Assembly: GCF_008367235.1 (NCBI RefSeq)
Contig: NZ_VTZS01000002.1
Location: 558,001 to 622,000 of the forward strand
Length of the DNA: 64,000 bases
Reading direction: 5' to 3'
From: Pareuzebyella sediminis
GTDB lineage: Bacteria > Bacteroidota > Bacteroidia > Flavobacteriales > Flavobacteriaceae
Shown here: positions 36,209 to 44,610 of the stretch, one piece after another
Layout of the letters: every line of letters starts with the position of its first letter
Position numbering within the stretch: the stretch's first letter is position 1
Notes under the pieces: model-generated
What the model saw: the letters and a program-made list of their open reading frames with translations, nothing else
What the model was told of the DNA's origin: nothing
The model's database searches: none
Made by a program: the position numbers and the translations under genes

Positions 36209-37531
36209 CTATCCGTAAACTTCTTTTACAAAATCTTCATAGTTCACCTCTTTCGTCTTCAAGTTCACCTTTTCCTTGTAGAGATTGAGTAACTTTTGGC
36301 TCATAAGTTGCTCAGACAAACGCTTGACCTCGTCCTGGTTCCCCAATACTCTTGCGGCAATGTTGTCTAACTCTTCTTCTTTCGGGTTTAATTGCCCATA
36401 CTGAGCCATTTGCGACTTAATGAAACCTTTGGCAAATTCCTTTAATTCATCGAATTGGATTTCAATGCCGTTCTCTTTTATGATTTTGCCCTCGATCAAT
36501 TGATAGCGTAAACCTTTTTCAGACTTTTCGTATTCTTCGCTAGCTTGCTCTTCTGACAAAGGCGTTTCCCCGGTCATTTGAATCCACTTAGTAAGAAAAT
36601 CCGTGGGAAGTTCGAATTTTGTGGTATCGATGAAATATTCTGTAATATCGTTGAGCAGTTTTTGATCGGACTGTTGCTCAAACTGTTTTTCCGAGTCTTC
36701 CTTGATTCTCTCTTTCAGCTCTTTTTCGGAACTGACTTCGTCTTTTCCGAAGAGCTTATCGAAAAGTTCTTGATCTAAATTGGCTGGCTGGCGCTCATTG
36801 ATTTCTTCGATGGTAAAATCGACTTCAATGTCAAGGTTTTCCGCTTTGTCTTGCGAGATTCCCAATACGCTAGAAAGAAGATAATCTTCTTTGAAAAGGC
36901 CTTTTGAGTTTAGGTGTACGGTATCGCCAACCTTTTTACCTTTCAAGTCTTTTAAGGCTTGCTTGCTTTCGATTTTGTCAAGCTCCAGAGTGGCTTTGTT
37001 ATCAACTTCCTCCGTTTCATTCTTAAAGGTTCCAGTAACCTCTTCGTGACCTGAGATTTCATCTTTGCTTACCAGTTTGCCATACTGTTTTTGAATACGC
37101 TCTACCTGCTCATTGACCATTTTTTCATCGGCAACGATTTTGTAATGCGTAATCGGCTTTTTGGTTTGTAGCGGTACTTCGAAATCGGGGGCAAGCCCTA
37201 GCTCGAATTCGAAAGCTAGTTCTTCTTTGTCCCAATCGAAATTGTCTTGTTGTTTAGGCAAGGGATTGCCGAGCACATCGAGCTTCTCCTCGGTCAGGTA
37301 TTTATTGAGGTTGTCTTGAAGCAATTTATTCACTTCATCTACCAATACGGCTTTTCCATATTGTTTTTTAATAAGGCCCATAGGTACATGCCCTTTTCTA
37401 AAACCGGGTATGTTGGCTTGCTTTCTATAGTCTTTTAAGATACTCTCTACCTTGTCTTGATAATCGTCTTTCGTGATGGCTACTTTGACGACTGCGTTCA
37501 AATCGTCGATCTGCTCTTTTGTAATGTTCAT
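36209..37531 (-). CDS. tig: Trigger factor
   Basis: Ribosome-bound chaperone and prolyl isomerase. 440 residues. The N-terminal ribosome-binding 'IPGFRKGHVP' signature (41-50) is clear ('ANIPGFRKGHVPMGLI'), followed by a degenerate FKBP-like part and an acidic helical C-terminal arm region. The isomerase domain lacks the usual strong FKBP signature, which is common in Bacteroidota trigger factors. First gene of the tig-clpP-clpX group; a promoter with a good -7 box lies 36 bases upstream. Confidence 0.95.
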   Translation of the reverse strand: MNITKEQIDDLNAVVKVAITKDDYQDKVESILKDYRKQANIPGFRKGHVPMGLIKKQYGKAVLVDEVNKLLQDNLNKYLTEEKLDVLGNPLPKQQDNFDWDKEELAFEFELGLAPDFEVPLQTKKPITHYKIVADEKMVNEQVERIQKQYGKLVSKDEISGHEEVTGTFKNETEEVDNKATLELDKIESKQALKDLKGKKVGDTVHLNSKGLFKEDYLLSSVLGISQDKAENLDIEVDFTIEEINERQPANLDQELFDKLFGKDEVSSEKELKERIKEDSEKQFEQQSDQKLLNDITEYFIDTTKFELPTDFLTKWIQMTGETPLSEEQASEEYEKSEKGLRYQLIEGKIIKENGIEIQFDELKEFAKGFIKSQMAQYGQLNPKEEELDNIAARVLGNQDEVKRLSEQLMSQKLLNLYKEKVNLKTKEVNYEDFVKEVYG

Positions 37532-37566
37532 CTAAAAATCATTTTTATTTCCCTAAAACAGGGTTG

Positions 37567-37597
37567 CAAAAATACTACATTAAATATACCCTAGCAA
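37567..37597 (-). promoter_or_regulatory. Promoter of tig
   Basis: On the minus strand TTG (37597-37595), 20 bases, TATTTTTG (37574-37567): matches the Bacteroidota consensus, 36 bases upstream of the tig ATG. Confidence 0.5.
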
Positions 37598-37630
37598 GTT
37601 TTTAAACTGTTGAAATTCAAAGAACCGCTA

Positions 37631-37978
37631 CTAACTTTTATCCTCTTTAAGAAGTGAAAATAGAATGGATTGGAGAAAGGAAAGTAATAGGCTGAAAAGT
37701 AGAGCCCACCATATTCCATCAACGGTAAAGCCACTTATTAAATGGTCTGCCAGCAAAATGATGATAGCATTGATAATCAATAAGAAAAGTCCGAAAGTGA
37801 GTATGGTCACGGGTAAAGTGAGAATAATCAATATGGGCTTGACTATGAAGTTTAACAGGCTTAAAACTAGCGCTACGATGATAGCGGTCAAATAGGTATC
37901 GACCGATACATGTGGAAGTATTTTCGATAGAACGACAACTGCTAGAGCGCTCAAAAGAATGCGTAGTAAGAATCTCAT
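37631..37978 (-). CDS. Phage-holin-family small membrane protein (holin superfamily IV type)
   Basis: 115 residues with four hydrophobic segments and the conserved 'LNFIVKPILIILTLPVTILTFGLFLLIINAI' region (43-73), the signature of the YvlD/phage holin 4_2 family. In bacteria these are chromosomal genes with no phage nearby; function is not settled. It follows the SGNH lipoprotein gene by 79 bases on the same strand. I see no phage genes near it, so the family name should not be read as phage origin. Confidence 0.85.
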   Translation of the reverse strand: MRFLLRILLSALAVVVLSKILPHVSVDTYLTAIIVALVLSLLNFIVKPILIILTLPVTILTFGLFLLIINAIIILLADHLISGFTVDGIWWALLFSLLLSFLQSILFSLLKEDKS

Positions 37979-38057
37979 GGATCAGAATATAAATGGTTGA
38001 ACGAAAAAAAGATGCTACACGATGTAACACCCTTTAAAAGTAAGCTTTTTTGAAATA

Positions 38058-39671
38058 TCAATTGATGTAGAGCCCCGTATATTGCAGAGGGTCGACCTTT
38101 GGAAGTTCGGCATCATAGGTCTCTTCAATAGCTTTGATAAATTCGTTGGCTACGATAGCGTAACCCCTGGGCGATAGATGGATGCCATCTAGGGAAAATG
38201 CACCCCCTACAGCAAATTGAGCCGTTACCGTACTGCCGTTATTAAGTGTAATCCCGTCCGTTGAAACGGTGTTCAAGAGGTTCTTTATATCGACTAGGGC
38301 GAGCCCATATTGCTGGGCCAGACTATTTATGGAAGCATTGTAGTTATCGGTTGCCGCAGTAATCAGCATCTGTTCATCCGGGGTGAGCACCCATTGGTCT
38401 TCCATAGGGTAGGTAATGCCATTGACTGAAAGCTGCCCGGCATCTGCAGCGGGTAGACCCAACCCCTGTAGCGTTGCAAAAGCGGTTTCATTTATCTCGG
38501 CGATTTCGTTCCTTGCAGACAGTACAATAAGGTCGTTTTCATTGGCCTGTCGGGCCTGACCGTACAAGAAACCTACCACGCCCGCTGTACCGGCATCTAC
38601 ACCAAAAGCCATCAGGGTACTCGTTATCTGGGCTGACAGGTCTTCGAGCGATTCGTCTTTTATTACCAAGGCGCTTGCAGCGTCTGTTGCGAATTCTATG
38701 GACCTTTCAGGAACCCCCAAAAATGTAAAAACTTGATTCAACTGAGAAAAGGTTGCATTCAACGCGGGTATCTGAGGTGCAAAATCAGGGTTAGTAGGAT
38801 CTAGAGGGGCATAGGGTACGGTCGTAAAATAGGGAACCTTGGTTACGTCGACCAAATTGGCAACAGCCCCAGTGGCTCCATTGGCCGTAAGCGTTTGTAA
38901 TAATTGCTCATAGACCAAATGAAATAACCCCGGATCTGTGATATCGTTTGATCCGTAGGCGGCTGCATTAGGGTCGCCTGTGCGATCGACTCCATTGCCG
39001 CCCGATATAGCAAAGCTCAGTATGTCATTGCTTCCTATCCAAAGTGAAAAGAAGGTCGGGTTTTGTGCAACGGCATCTCCAATAATCGTAGCCGATGGGG
39101 AGGAGGCAAATCTTACATAGTAAGGGTTCGCGGCACCAATGGCCAAGGCGTCTAAGCTACCATATCCCTCAGCTGCCAAATGGTAAATTTTTGCTCCAGG
39201 AACCCCCATATTATTAAAAGGCCCTCCCAATAGGTTTGAAACTTCGGTCGTTCCCGTTACCTCCAGGCGCATGGGGCTGGGAACAGAATTCGGATCATTC
39301 GGGTCAACGTTCGCAAAGGAGAGAATATACCTGTTCTCAAAACCGGGAAGCAAATTTCCGCCAAGGGTTAAACTTCCTAAATTATCGGCCATAAGGGGTT
39401 GGTCGAACGACCCGCCACCAACTTCGGCAAAACTAGTGGCCAACATGTTGGGAAAGGAAGCCAGCTGCCCGTCCATAAAAAGGGCTCCATCCGAGTAACC
39501 GGCCGTTAAAGAATTGCCTACGGCTACATAGGTTGAAAAATCAGCAGAGCCACTGGTATAGTTCGTCGGTGTCGGTTCCGAAGGTCCCTGATCATTGGGC
39601 GCATTGTCGTCGTTGCTACAGGAAGCAAAAAAGATGCCTGAAAAGGCAAGTAAAATCAATAGCTTTTTCAT
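38058..39671 (-). CDS. SGNH/GDSL-like hydrolase lipoprotein
   Basis: About 537 residues from the ATG at 39671, which opens 'MKKLLILLAFSGIFFASC', a lipoprotein signal; the ATG at 39725 would place a hydrophobic stretch in front and is less likely. Block I reads 'VAVGNSLTAGY', with Asn in place of the Asp of GDSL, the third block is 'LWIGSNDIL', and the last is 'LDGIHLSPRGYAIVANEF' with Asp and His. It is probably a surface-exposed esterase or lipase-like enzyme; many homologues in Bacteroidota remain uncharacterised. A good promoter lies about 50 bases upstream. Confidence 0.85.
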   Translation of the reverse strand: MKKLLILLAFSGIFFASCSNDDNAPNDQGPSEPTPTNYTSGSADFSTYVAVGNSLTAGYSDGALFMDGQLASFPNMLATSFAEVGGGSFDQPLMADNLGSLTLGGNLLPGFENRYILSFANVDPNDPNSVPSPMRLEVTGTTEVSNLLGGPFNNMGVPGAKIYHLAAEGYGSLDALAIGAANPYYVRFASSPSATIIGDAVAQNPTFFSLWIGSNDILSFAISGGNGVDRTGDPNAAAYGSNDITDPGLFHLVYEQLLQTLTANGATGAVANLVDVTKVPYFTTVPYAPLDPTNPDFAPQIPALNATFSQLNQVFTFLGVPERSIEFATDAASALVIKDESLEDLSAQITSTLMAFGVDAGTAGVVGFLYGQARQANENDLIVLSARNEIAEINETAFATLQGLGLPAADAGQLSVNGITYPMEDQWVLTPDEQMLITAATDNYNASINSLAQQYGLALVDIKNLLNTVSTDGITLNNGSTVTAQFAVGGAFSLDGIHLSPRGYAIVANEFIKAIEETYDAELPKVDPLQYTGLYIN

Positions 39672-39722
39672 CAATTTTCTCTGATATAAATAAAGGTTGA
39701 GGAGCTGTAAGTACAGCCAAAT

Positions 39723-39752
39723 CAAAATTAACCAAAATTATGGCACCTACAA
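39723..39752 (-). promoter_or_regulatory. Promoter of the SGNH lipoprotein
   Basis: On the minus strand TTG (39752-39750), 19 bases, TAATTTTG (39730-39723), a full match to the Bacteroidota consensus. A second TAATTTTG lies just upstream at 39740-39733. Confidence 0.55.
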
Positions 39753-39768
39753 TTAATTGCACCAAAAA

Positions 39769-39784
39769 ATTATGCATGCATAAT
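39769..39784. repeat. Perfect 16-base palindrome
   Basis: ATTATGCATGCATAAT, fully self-complementary, between the alpha/beta hydrolase stop and the SGNH promoter. On the minus strand it is followed by five more T's, so it may be a weak terminator or an operator. Confidence 0.45.
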
Positions 39785-39799
39785 AAAAAGGGCTCCTTA

Positions 39800-40573
39800 T
39801 TAGGAATTCAGAAAAGAGAGGGATTTTTCAAGGAATTGCTCTGGATTTTCAGCGTGCAACCAATGGCCTGCATTAGAGACGGTCTCTAGAATAGCGTGGG
39901 GAAAGTGTTTTTTAATCTCAGGAAGATCGCTCTCTACAATATATTCGGAACGGTCGCCCCTTAGAAATAGGGTAGGCCCGGTATAACGGTCCGTCGTATT
40001 GATATTTTCACCGATCTCGTTCATTTTTTCGCTCAAAACGTCCAAATTGAAACGTAGGCCGAGCTTTCCTTTTTCAACCCAATACAGGTTTTTTAACAAG
40101 AATTGCCTAACCCCCCAATCACTTATGCGCTCCTTAAGGATATCATCGGCCTCGCTCCTCGATTTGATGGTGTCGAAATCCAAAGTGTTCAGTCCATCGA
40201 TGATCCATTGGTGATGTGGGGGGTAATATTTCGGTGCAATATCGGCTACAATTAATTTTTCTGTTTTTTCCGAAAAACTACAGGCGAACTGCATGGCCGT
40301 TTTACCACCCATGGAATGCCCCAATATAATGGCCTTTTCCAAGCTGTGATCGTTCATATAGCCTTCAAGGTCGTTCGACAGAACTCCATAATCGAAATCA
40401 GAAGACCAAAAGCTTTTGCCGTGGTTACGTTGATCGATGAGATGTACCTCGAAATTCGATTCCGCATAGGTACTGCCAAGGGTTTTCCAATTGTCAGACA
40501 TTCCCAGAAATCCGTGTAAGATCAATAGAGGCCGTCCTTTTCCAATTATTTGCGAATGTAGTCGTTCGGTCAT
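39800..40573 (-). CDS. Alpha/beta hydrolase (YbfF-like esterase)
   Basis: 257 residues with the full alpha/beta-hydrolase set: '[18 protein letters not shown]' (oxyanion HG), nucleophile elbow '[12 protein letters not shown]' with Ser, '[11 protein letters not shown]' for the acid, and '[15 protein letters not shown]' with the catalytic His. The pattern is typical of the YbfF acyl-CoA/malonyl esterase group. The start overlaps the pdxJ stop by four bases, so the two are co-translated, although the functional reason is not known to me. Confidence 0.9.
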   Translation of the reverse strand: MTERLHSQIIGKGRPLLILHGFLGMSDNWKTLGSTYAESNFEVHLIDQRNHGKSFWSSDFDYGVLSNDLEGYMNDHSLEKAIILGHSMGGKTAMQFACSFSEKTEKLIVADIAPKYYPPHHQWIIDGLNTLDFDTIKSRSEADDILKERISDWGVRQFLLKNLYWVEKGKLGLRFNLDVLSEKMNEIGENINTTDRYTGPTLFLRGDRSEYIVESDLPEIKKHFPHAILETVSNAGHWLHAENPEQFLEKSLSFLNS

Positions 40574-41286
40574 TTTAATTTGTTCTTATACATATTAATA
40601 ACATTGTCCAGGCCAAGATAAAGTGATTCGCAGATTAGGGCATGCCCAATCGAGACTTCGAGTAAATGAGGCACATTTTGTTTAAAGAATGCAATATTGT
40701 CAAGGCTGAGGTCATGACCTGCATTTATGCCCAAGCCCAAAGAATGGGCTATCTCGGCCGTTTCTACAAAAGGTTTGACCGCCTCCTGTCGATTTCCACC
40801 ACCATAGGTCTTTGCGTAGTACTCCGTGTACAGTTCGATACGATCGGTGCCTGTTTCTGCCGCGCCTTCTACCATACGGGCTTCCGGGTCGACAAAAATG
40901 GAGCACCGAATGCCCGCCTTTTTAAAAGTTTGGATGACCTCCTTTAAGAAGCCCTTATGCCGTATAGTATCCCAACCCGAATTGGAAGTGATCGCGTCCA
41001 CTGCATCGGGGACCAAAGTAACCTGTGTAGGTTTAACTTGAAGAACAAGATCGATAAACTTTGGAACCGGGTTGCCCTCTATATTAAATTCGGTGGCAAC
41101 TATTTTTTTTAGGTCTCGCGCATCTTGATAGCGAATATGCCTTTCGTCGGGTCTAGGATGGATTGTGATGCCTTGAGCACCGAAACTTTCGATATCGGAA
41201 GCCATTTTCAATAAATCGGGCACATTGCCCCCTCGGGCATTCCGTAATGTGGCTATCTTGTTAATGTTTACACTGAGCTTTGTCAT
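40570..41286 (-). CDS. pdxJ: Pyridoxine 5'-phosphate synthase
   Basis: TIM-barrel enzyme that condenses deoxyxylulose 5-phosphate with 3-amino-2-oxopropyl phosphate in the DXP-dependent vitamin B6 route. 238 residues from the ATG at 41286, opening '[20 protein letters not shown]', the family N-terminus; the ATG at 41331 adds a non-homologous leader. '[17 protein letters not shown]' (His and Arg of the active site), 'TLVPDA' and '[12 protein letters not shown]' are all present. Overlaps the alpha/beta hydrolase by four bases and is divergent from the CBS protein gene. Confidence 0.97.
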   Translation of the reverse strand: MTKLSVNINKIATLRNARGGNVPDLLKMASDIESFGAQGITIHPRPDERHIRYQDARDLKKIVATEFNIEGNPVPKFIDLVLQVKPTQVTLVPDAVDAITSNSGWDTIRHKGFLKEVIQTFKKAGIRCSIFVDPEARMVEGAAETGTDRIELYTEYYAKTYGGGNRQEAVKPFVETAEIAHSLGLGINAGHDLSLDNIAFFKQNVPHLLEVSIGHALICESLYLGLDNVINMYKNKLK

Positions 41287-41311
41287 TGGTCGATAGTATT
41301 TGACATTCGGG

Positions 41312-41319
41312 CAAAAATA
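41312..41319 (-). promoter_or_regulatory. Candidate -7 box of pdxJ
   Basis: TATTTTTG on the minus strand, 26 bases upstream of the chosen pdxJ start and inside the longer reading frame, which supports the shorter start. Confidence 0.4.
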
Positions 41320-41378
41320 CAAATTAGGCATGCCTTTTGATATATTTAATTAGTATTTTGCAATAGAACTAAAGAGTT

Positions 41379-42035
41379 ATGCAGATTTATTCCCTTATGG
41401 TTTCCGATATTCCCGTTTTTCAAATCACGGATTCGATGACCGATGTCGTAGATTTTTTTAAAGAAAACACCTATTCGCATATTGCAGTACAAGAGAATGA
41501 GAGCTTTTTAGGTGTGCTCAGTGAAAATGATCTCGACAGTTTTGATACCCATAAAATCATCGAAGACTATCGGTACGATCTGGATACCTTCTTTGTGAGG
41601 AAGGAAACCAGCTGGCTCGATGTGCTAGAGGCCTTTGCAAGAAACGAAGCGAATTTGGTGCCGGTGATCGATGAACAAGCGAGGGTTTTAGGGTACTACG
41701 ACCTTACCGATATCGTTAGCGTTTTTATCGATACGCCCTTTTTTACGGAACCCGGAGGTATTATTGTTCTGGCAAAAGGAATAAAGGATTACTCCTTTAG
41801 TGAAATAGCCCAAATCGTAGAAAGCAACAATACTAAATTGATAGGAGGATTTATCACCGATTCTAAGAATGATGTCATTCAGATAACGATTAAAATTGCC
41901 TCTTCTAATCTCAATGAGATTTTGCAGACTTTCAGACGCTATAACTACACTATCCTTTTCGGAAATACGGATGACCAGTTTCTGGAGGATTTAAAAGAAC
42001 GATCAGATTATCTTGATAAGTACTTGAATGTGTAA
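41379..42035 (+). CDS. CBS-domain protein
   Basis: 218 residues with two CBS-type segments: 'MTDVVDFFKENTYSHIAVQENESFLGVLSENDL' region at 20-55 and 'WLDVLEAFARNEANLVPVIDEQARVLGYYDLTDI' region at 85-120, then a C-terminal ACT-like part (about 130-200). CBS pairs bind adenine nucleotides. Homologues in Bacteroidota stand directly before nadK, as here (95 bases upstream), so a role in sensing adenylate state and NAD(P) supply is plausible but not shown. Confidence 0.85.
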   Translation: MQIYSLMVSDIPVFQITDSMTDVVDFFKENTYSHIAVQENESFLGVLSENDLDSFDTHKIIEDYRYDLDTFFVRKETSWLDVLEAFARNEANLVPVIDEQARVLGYYDLTDIVSVFIDTPFFTEPGGIIVLAKGIKDYSFSEIAQIVESNNTKLIGGFITDSKNDVIQITIKIASSNLNEILQTFRRYNYTILFGNTDDQFLEDLKERSDYLDKYLNV

Positions 42036-42076
42036 TACATTGTTCAAAATACACCCCTAACAAATTTTACAATGCT

Positions 42077-42084
42077 TATTTTTG
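42077..42084 (+). promoter_or_regulatory. Candidate -7 box of nadK
   Basis: TATTTTTG, 46 bases upstream of the nadK start, in the 95-base gap after the CBS gene. No clear -33 element. Confidence 0.35.
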
Positions 42085-42130
42085 TTGTCTAGCATAAGGG
42101 AAACCATATAAACCTCAACAAGACAAGCAG

Positions 42131-43012
42131 ATGAAAGTAGCCATATACAGTCAAACGTATCACGATGATACCTTGCATTATGTGGTGGAATTGCTTAGCG
42201 AGCTAGAAAAAGAACGGGCACAAGTCTCGATAGAAAGGGATTTCCATAGTTATTTGTCCAAGACACATCATGCGGAAAACTTCAAGACCTTCACGGCTAC
42301 TGAAGGTTTAGATACTTCCTTTGATATGTTGGTTAGCTTCGGCGGTGATGGTACTATTTTGCGTGCTACTACTTTTGTTGGTGATTTAGGAATCCCTATC
42401 GTAGGTGTAAATACGGGCCGGTTGGGCTTTCTTTCGACCTTGAATAAAGAAGAGGTGCGTAAGGTGGTCCAAGAATTCGTCAAAGGAAATTATGATATTA
42501 TAGAACGGAGCTTGATCGAAGTAACTGCCGATTCTAACATTCCTGAATTTTCTGAATTGAATTTTGCATTGAACGAAATTACGGTAAGTCGTAAGGATAC
42601 CACCTCCATGATTACGGTCGAAACTTTCCTAAATGACGAATATCTTACTTCGTACTGGGCCGATGGGCTTATCATATCGACCCCAACTGGTTCTACTGGG
42701 TACTCGCTGAGCTGTGGAGGCCCTGTCATTGTGCCGACGGCGCGATCGCTGGTGCTTACCCCCATTGCCCCGCATAACCTTAATGCGCGTCCTTTGGTCA
42801 TTTCCGACGATACTAAAATTCGAATTCGGGTTTCCGGAAGAGAAGATTACCATTTGATTTCTTTGGATTCTAGAATTGCCTCTGTTAAAAATGGGCAGGA
42901 AATTTATATAAGGAAGGCTGGCTTTTCCATCAAAATGCTAGAATACAGTTCGGAAAGCTTTTTGAAAACACTTCGCAACAAATTGTTATGGGGAGAAGAT
43001 CGACGCAATTGA
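42131..43012 (+). CDS. nadK: NAD kinase
   Basis: Phosphorylates NAD to NADP with ATP. 293 residues. The 'FGGDGTILRA' GGDG motif (72-81), 'VNTGRLGFLST', the 'NEITVSRKD' segment and the NAD-binding 'SCGGPVIVP' and 'PTGSTGYSLSCGG' loop are all intact. First of a plus-strand run with DUF6089, uppS, bamA and two ompH genes. Confidence 0.97.
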   Translation: MKVAIYSQTYHDDTLHYVVELLSELEKERAQVSIERDFHSYLSKTHHAENFKTFTATEGLDTSFDMLVSFGGDGTILRATTFVGDLGIPIVGVNTGRLGFLSTLNKEEVRKVVQEFVKGNYDIIERSLIEVTADSNIPEFSELNFALNEITVSRKDTTSMITVETFLNDEYLTSYWADGLIISTPTGSTGYSLSCGGPVIVPTARSLVLTPIAPHNLNARPLVISDDTKIRIRVSGREDYHLISLDSRIASVKNGQEIYIRKAGFSIKMLEYSSESFLKTLRNKLLWGEDRRN

Positions 43013-43115
43013 TCATTTGACAGACAATAAATAATCGTAAATGCTGTTTATCAAGTGAGAACAAGGAATATGTCGGTTGCGCATTATCGTTATATTTTCA
43101 AACTTTTAATCTCTT

Positions 43116-43814
43116 ATGAGGTGTTACATTGTCGTAGTTATATTATGTGCCATTGGTAAAATTAGTGCCCAGACCTATGAAGTCGGCCTTTTTGCTGGTG
43201 GTGCGAATAACATTGGTGACGTCGGGCGTACCAATTATATATTACCTTCTAACCTTGCCTTTGGAGGGTTGTTCAAATGGAACAAGGCCAAGCGTTATGC
43301 ATGGCGGGCAAGTGTGATTTATGGTAAGTTTACTGCAGACGATTCCAAATCAAATATTCCATCTCGTCAACAAAGGGGCTATGTTGCAAAGAATTCCATT
43401 TTAGAGGCTTCTGCTGGTCTTGAATTTAATTTTGTCGAATACAACTTGCACAAGTTGGGACCGGCTTTTACCCCCTACTTATACACGGGATTAACTTATT
43501 TTCGGTACGGGTATAATTATTTTGATGCCGGTCAAATGATCGACGTTGCCCAAAAAGATGGTACTTTTGCGGTGCCGATGACAGTTGGGGCAAAGATGCG
43601 CTTAAGTCAATTTTTTATCTTGGGTGCAGAGATAGGGGCACGATATACCTTTACCGACAATCTCGATGCAAGTAATCCTGAAAAATTGAATGTAAGCCAA
43701 CAGTTGGGCGACCTTCAGTTCGGGAATATTTTTAGCAACGACTGGTATGTTTTCTCCGGATTAACCTTAACTTACACCTTCGGCAGAAAACCTTGTATGG
43801 ACTGTTTCGAATAA
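43116..43814 (+). CDS. DUF6089 outer-membrane beta-barrel protein
   Basis: 232 residues with a signal peptide (about 1-18, 'GKISAQ') and alternating strands ending in an aromatic-rich stretch 'SGLTLTYTFGRK', typical of a small porin-like barrel. The opening 'YEVGLFAGGANNIGDVG' is characteristic of DUF6089 proteins, which sit between nadK and uppS in flavobacteria. Function unknown; location suggests a part in outer-membrane biogenesis. Confidence 0.85.
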   Translation: MRCYIVVVILCAIGKISAQTYEVGLFAGGANNIGDVGRTNYILPSNLAFGGLFKWNKAKRYAWRASVIYGKFTADDSKSNIPSRQQRGYVAKNSILEASAGLEFNFVEYNLHKLGPAFTPYLYTGLTYFRYGYNYFDAGQMIDVAQKDGTFAVPMTVGAKMRLSQFFILGAEIGARYTFTDNLDASNPEKLNVSQQLGDLQFGNIFSNDWYVFSGLTLTYTFGRKPCMDCFE

Positions 43815-43865
43815 TACTATCTTAGCGATCTGCATTTTTCGAAAAATGTTTTTGATCGATTTCCT

Positions 43866-44606
43866 ATGGATTTCTTTGAAGATATAGACAAACAAAACCT
43901 TCCCGCCCATATTGCTATTATTATGGATGGTAATGGCCGTTGGGCAAAAGAGCGCGGCAAGCATAGGGTTTTTGGGCACGAGAACGGCGTGCATGCAGTA
44001 CGCAGTACGGTAGAGAACTGCGTCAAAATTGGGGTGGACTATCTTACCCTGTACACCTTTTCTACCGAAAATTGGAAAAGGCCAAAGCTCGAGGTTGATA
44101 CCCTTATGAAACTTCTGGTATCCTCTTTAAAAAAGGAACTCGAGACCTTTATCAAGAACAATGTGAAGCTTAATGCTATCGGTGATATCGAATCGCTGCC
44201 GAAAAAGGCCAATCATGAACTTAAAGAGGTTATCGAAAAGACCAGGGGCCATACTGGAATGACACTTACTCTTGCCCTAAGTTATGGTTCGCGCGAAGAA
44301 ATCAAGAATGCCGTAAAACAGATAAGTGCCAAAGTTAAAAATAATATAATTTCAATTGAAAGTATTGATGAAACCATTATAAATACCCATCTTTACACGC
44401 ACAATTTGCCAGACGTAGATTTGCTTATCCGTACCAGTGGGGAACATCGGATCAGCAATTTTTTGCTTTGGCAGATAGCGTATGCGGAATTATATTTCGT
44501 TGATGTATTTTGGCCCGATTTCACAGAGCAATATTTGGCCCAAGCCATTAAAAGTTACCAGAACAGAGAACGAAGATTTGGAAAAACCAGCGAACAACTC
44601 AACTAG
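43866..44606 (+). CDS. uppS: Isoprenyl transferase (undecaprenyl diphosphate synthase)
   Basis: Cis-prenyltransferase that makes the C55 lipid carrier for cell-wall synthesis. 246 residues. 'IAIIMDGNGRWAKERGKHRVFGH' region (18-38) holds the catalytic Asp and Arg, then 'LYTFSTENWKRP' and the C-terminal 'DLLIRTSGEHRISNFLLWQ' and 'FWPDF' blocks. It ends five bases before the bamA start. Confidence 0.97.
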   Translation: MDFFEDIDKQNLPAHIAIIMDGNGRWAKERGKHRVFGHENGVHAVRSTVENCVKIGVDYLTLYTFSTENWKRPKLEVDTLMKLLVSSLKKELETFIKNNVKLNAIGDIESLPKKANHELKEVIEKTRGHTGMTLTLALSYGSREEIKNAVKQISAKVKNNIISIESIDETIINTHLYTHNLPDVDLLIRTSGEHRISNFLLWQIAYAELYFVDVFWPDFTEQYLAQAIKSYQNRERRFGKTSEQLN

Positions 44607-44610
44607 CGAT

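Noticed and set aside
37631-37978. Phage lysis gene
   Set aside because: The holin-type family is widespread as a normal chromosomal gene and no phage genes are nearby.
44482-44610. Longer N-terminus of BamA
   Set aside because: It overlaps the 3' end of uppS in another frame; the ATG at 44611 gives a proper signal peptide.
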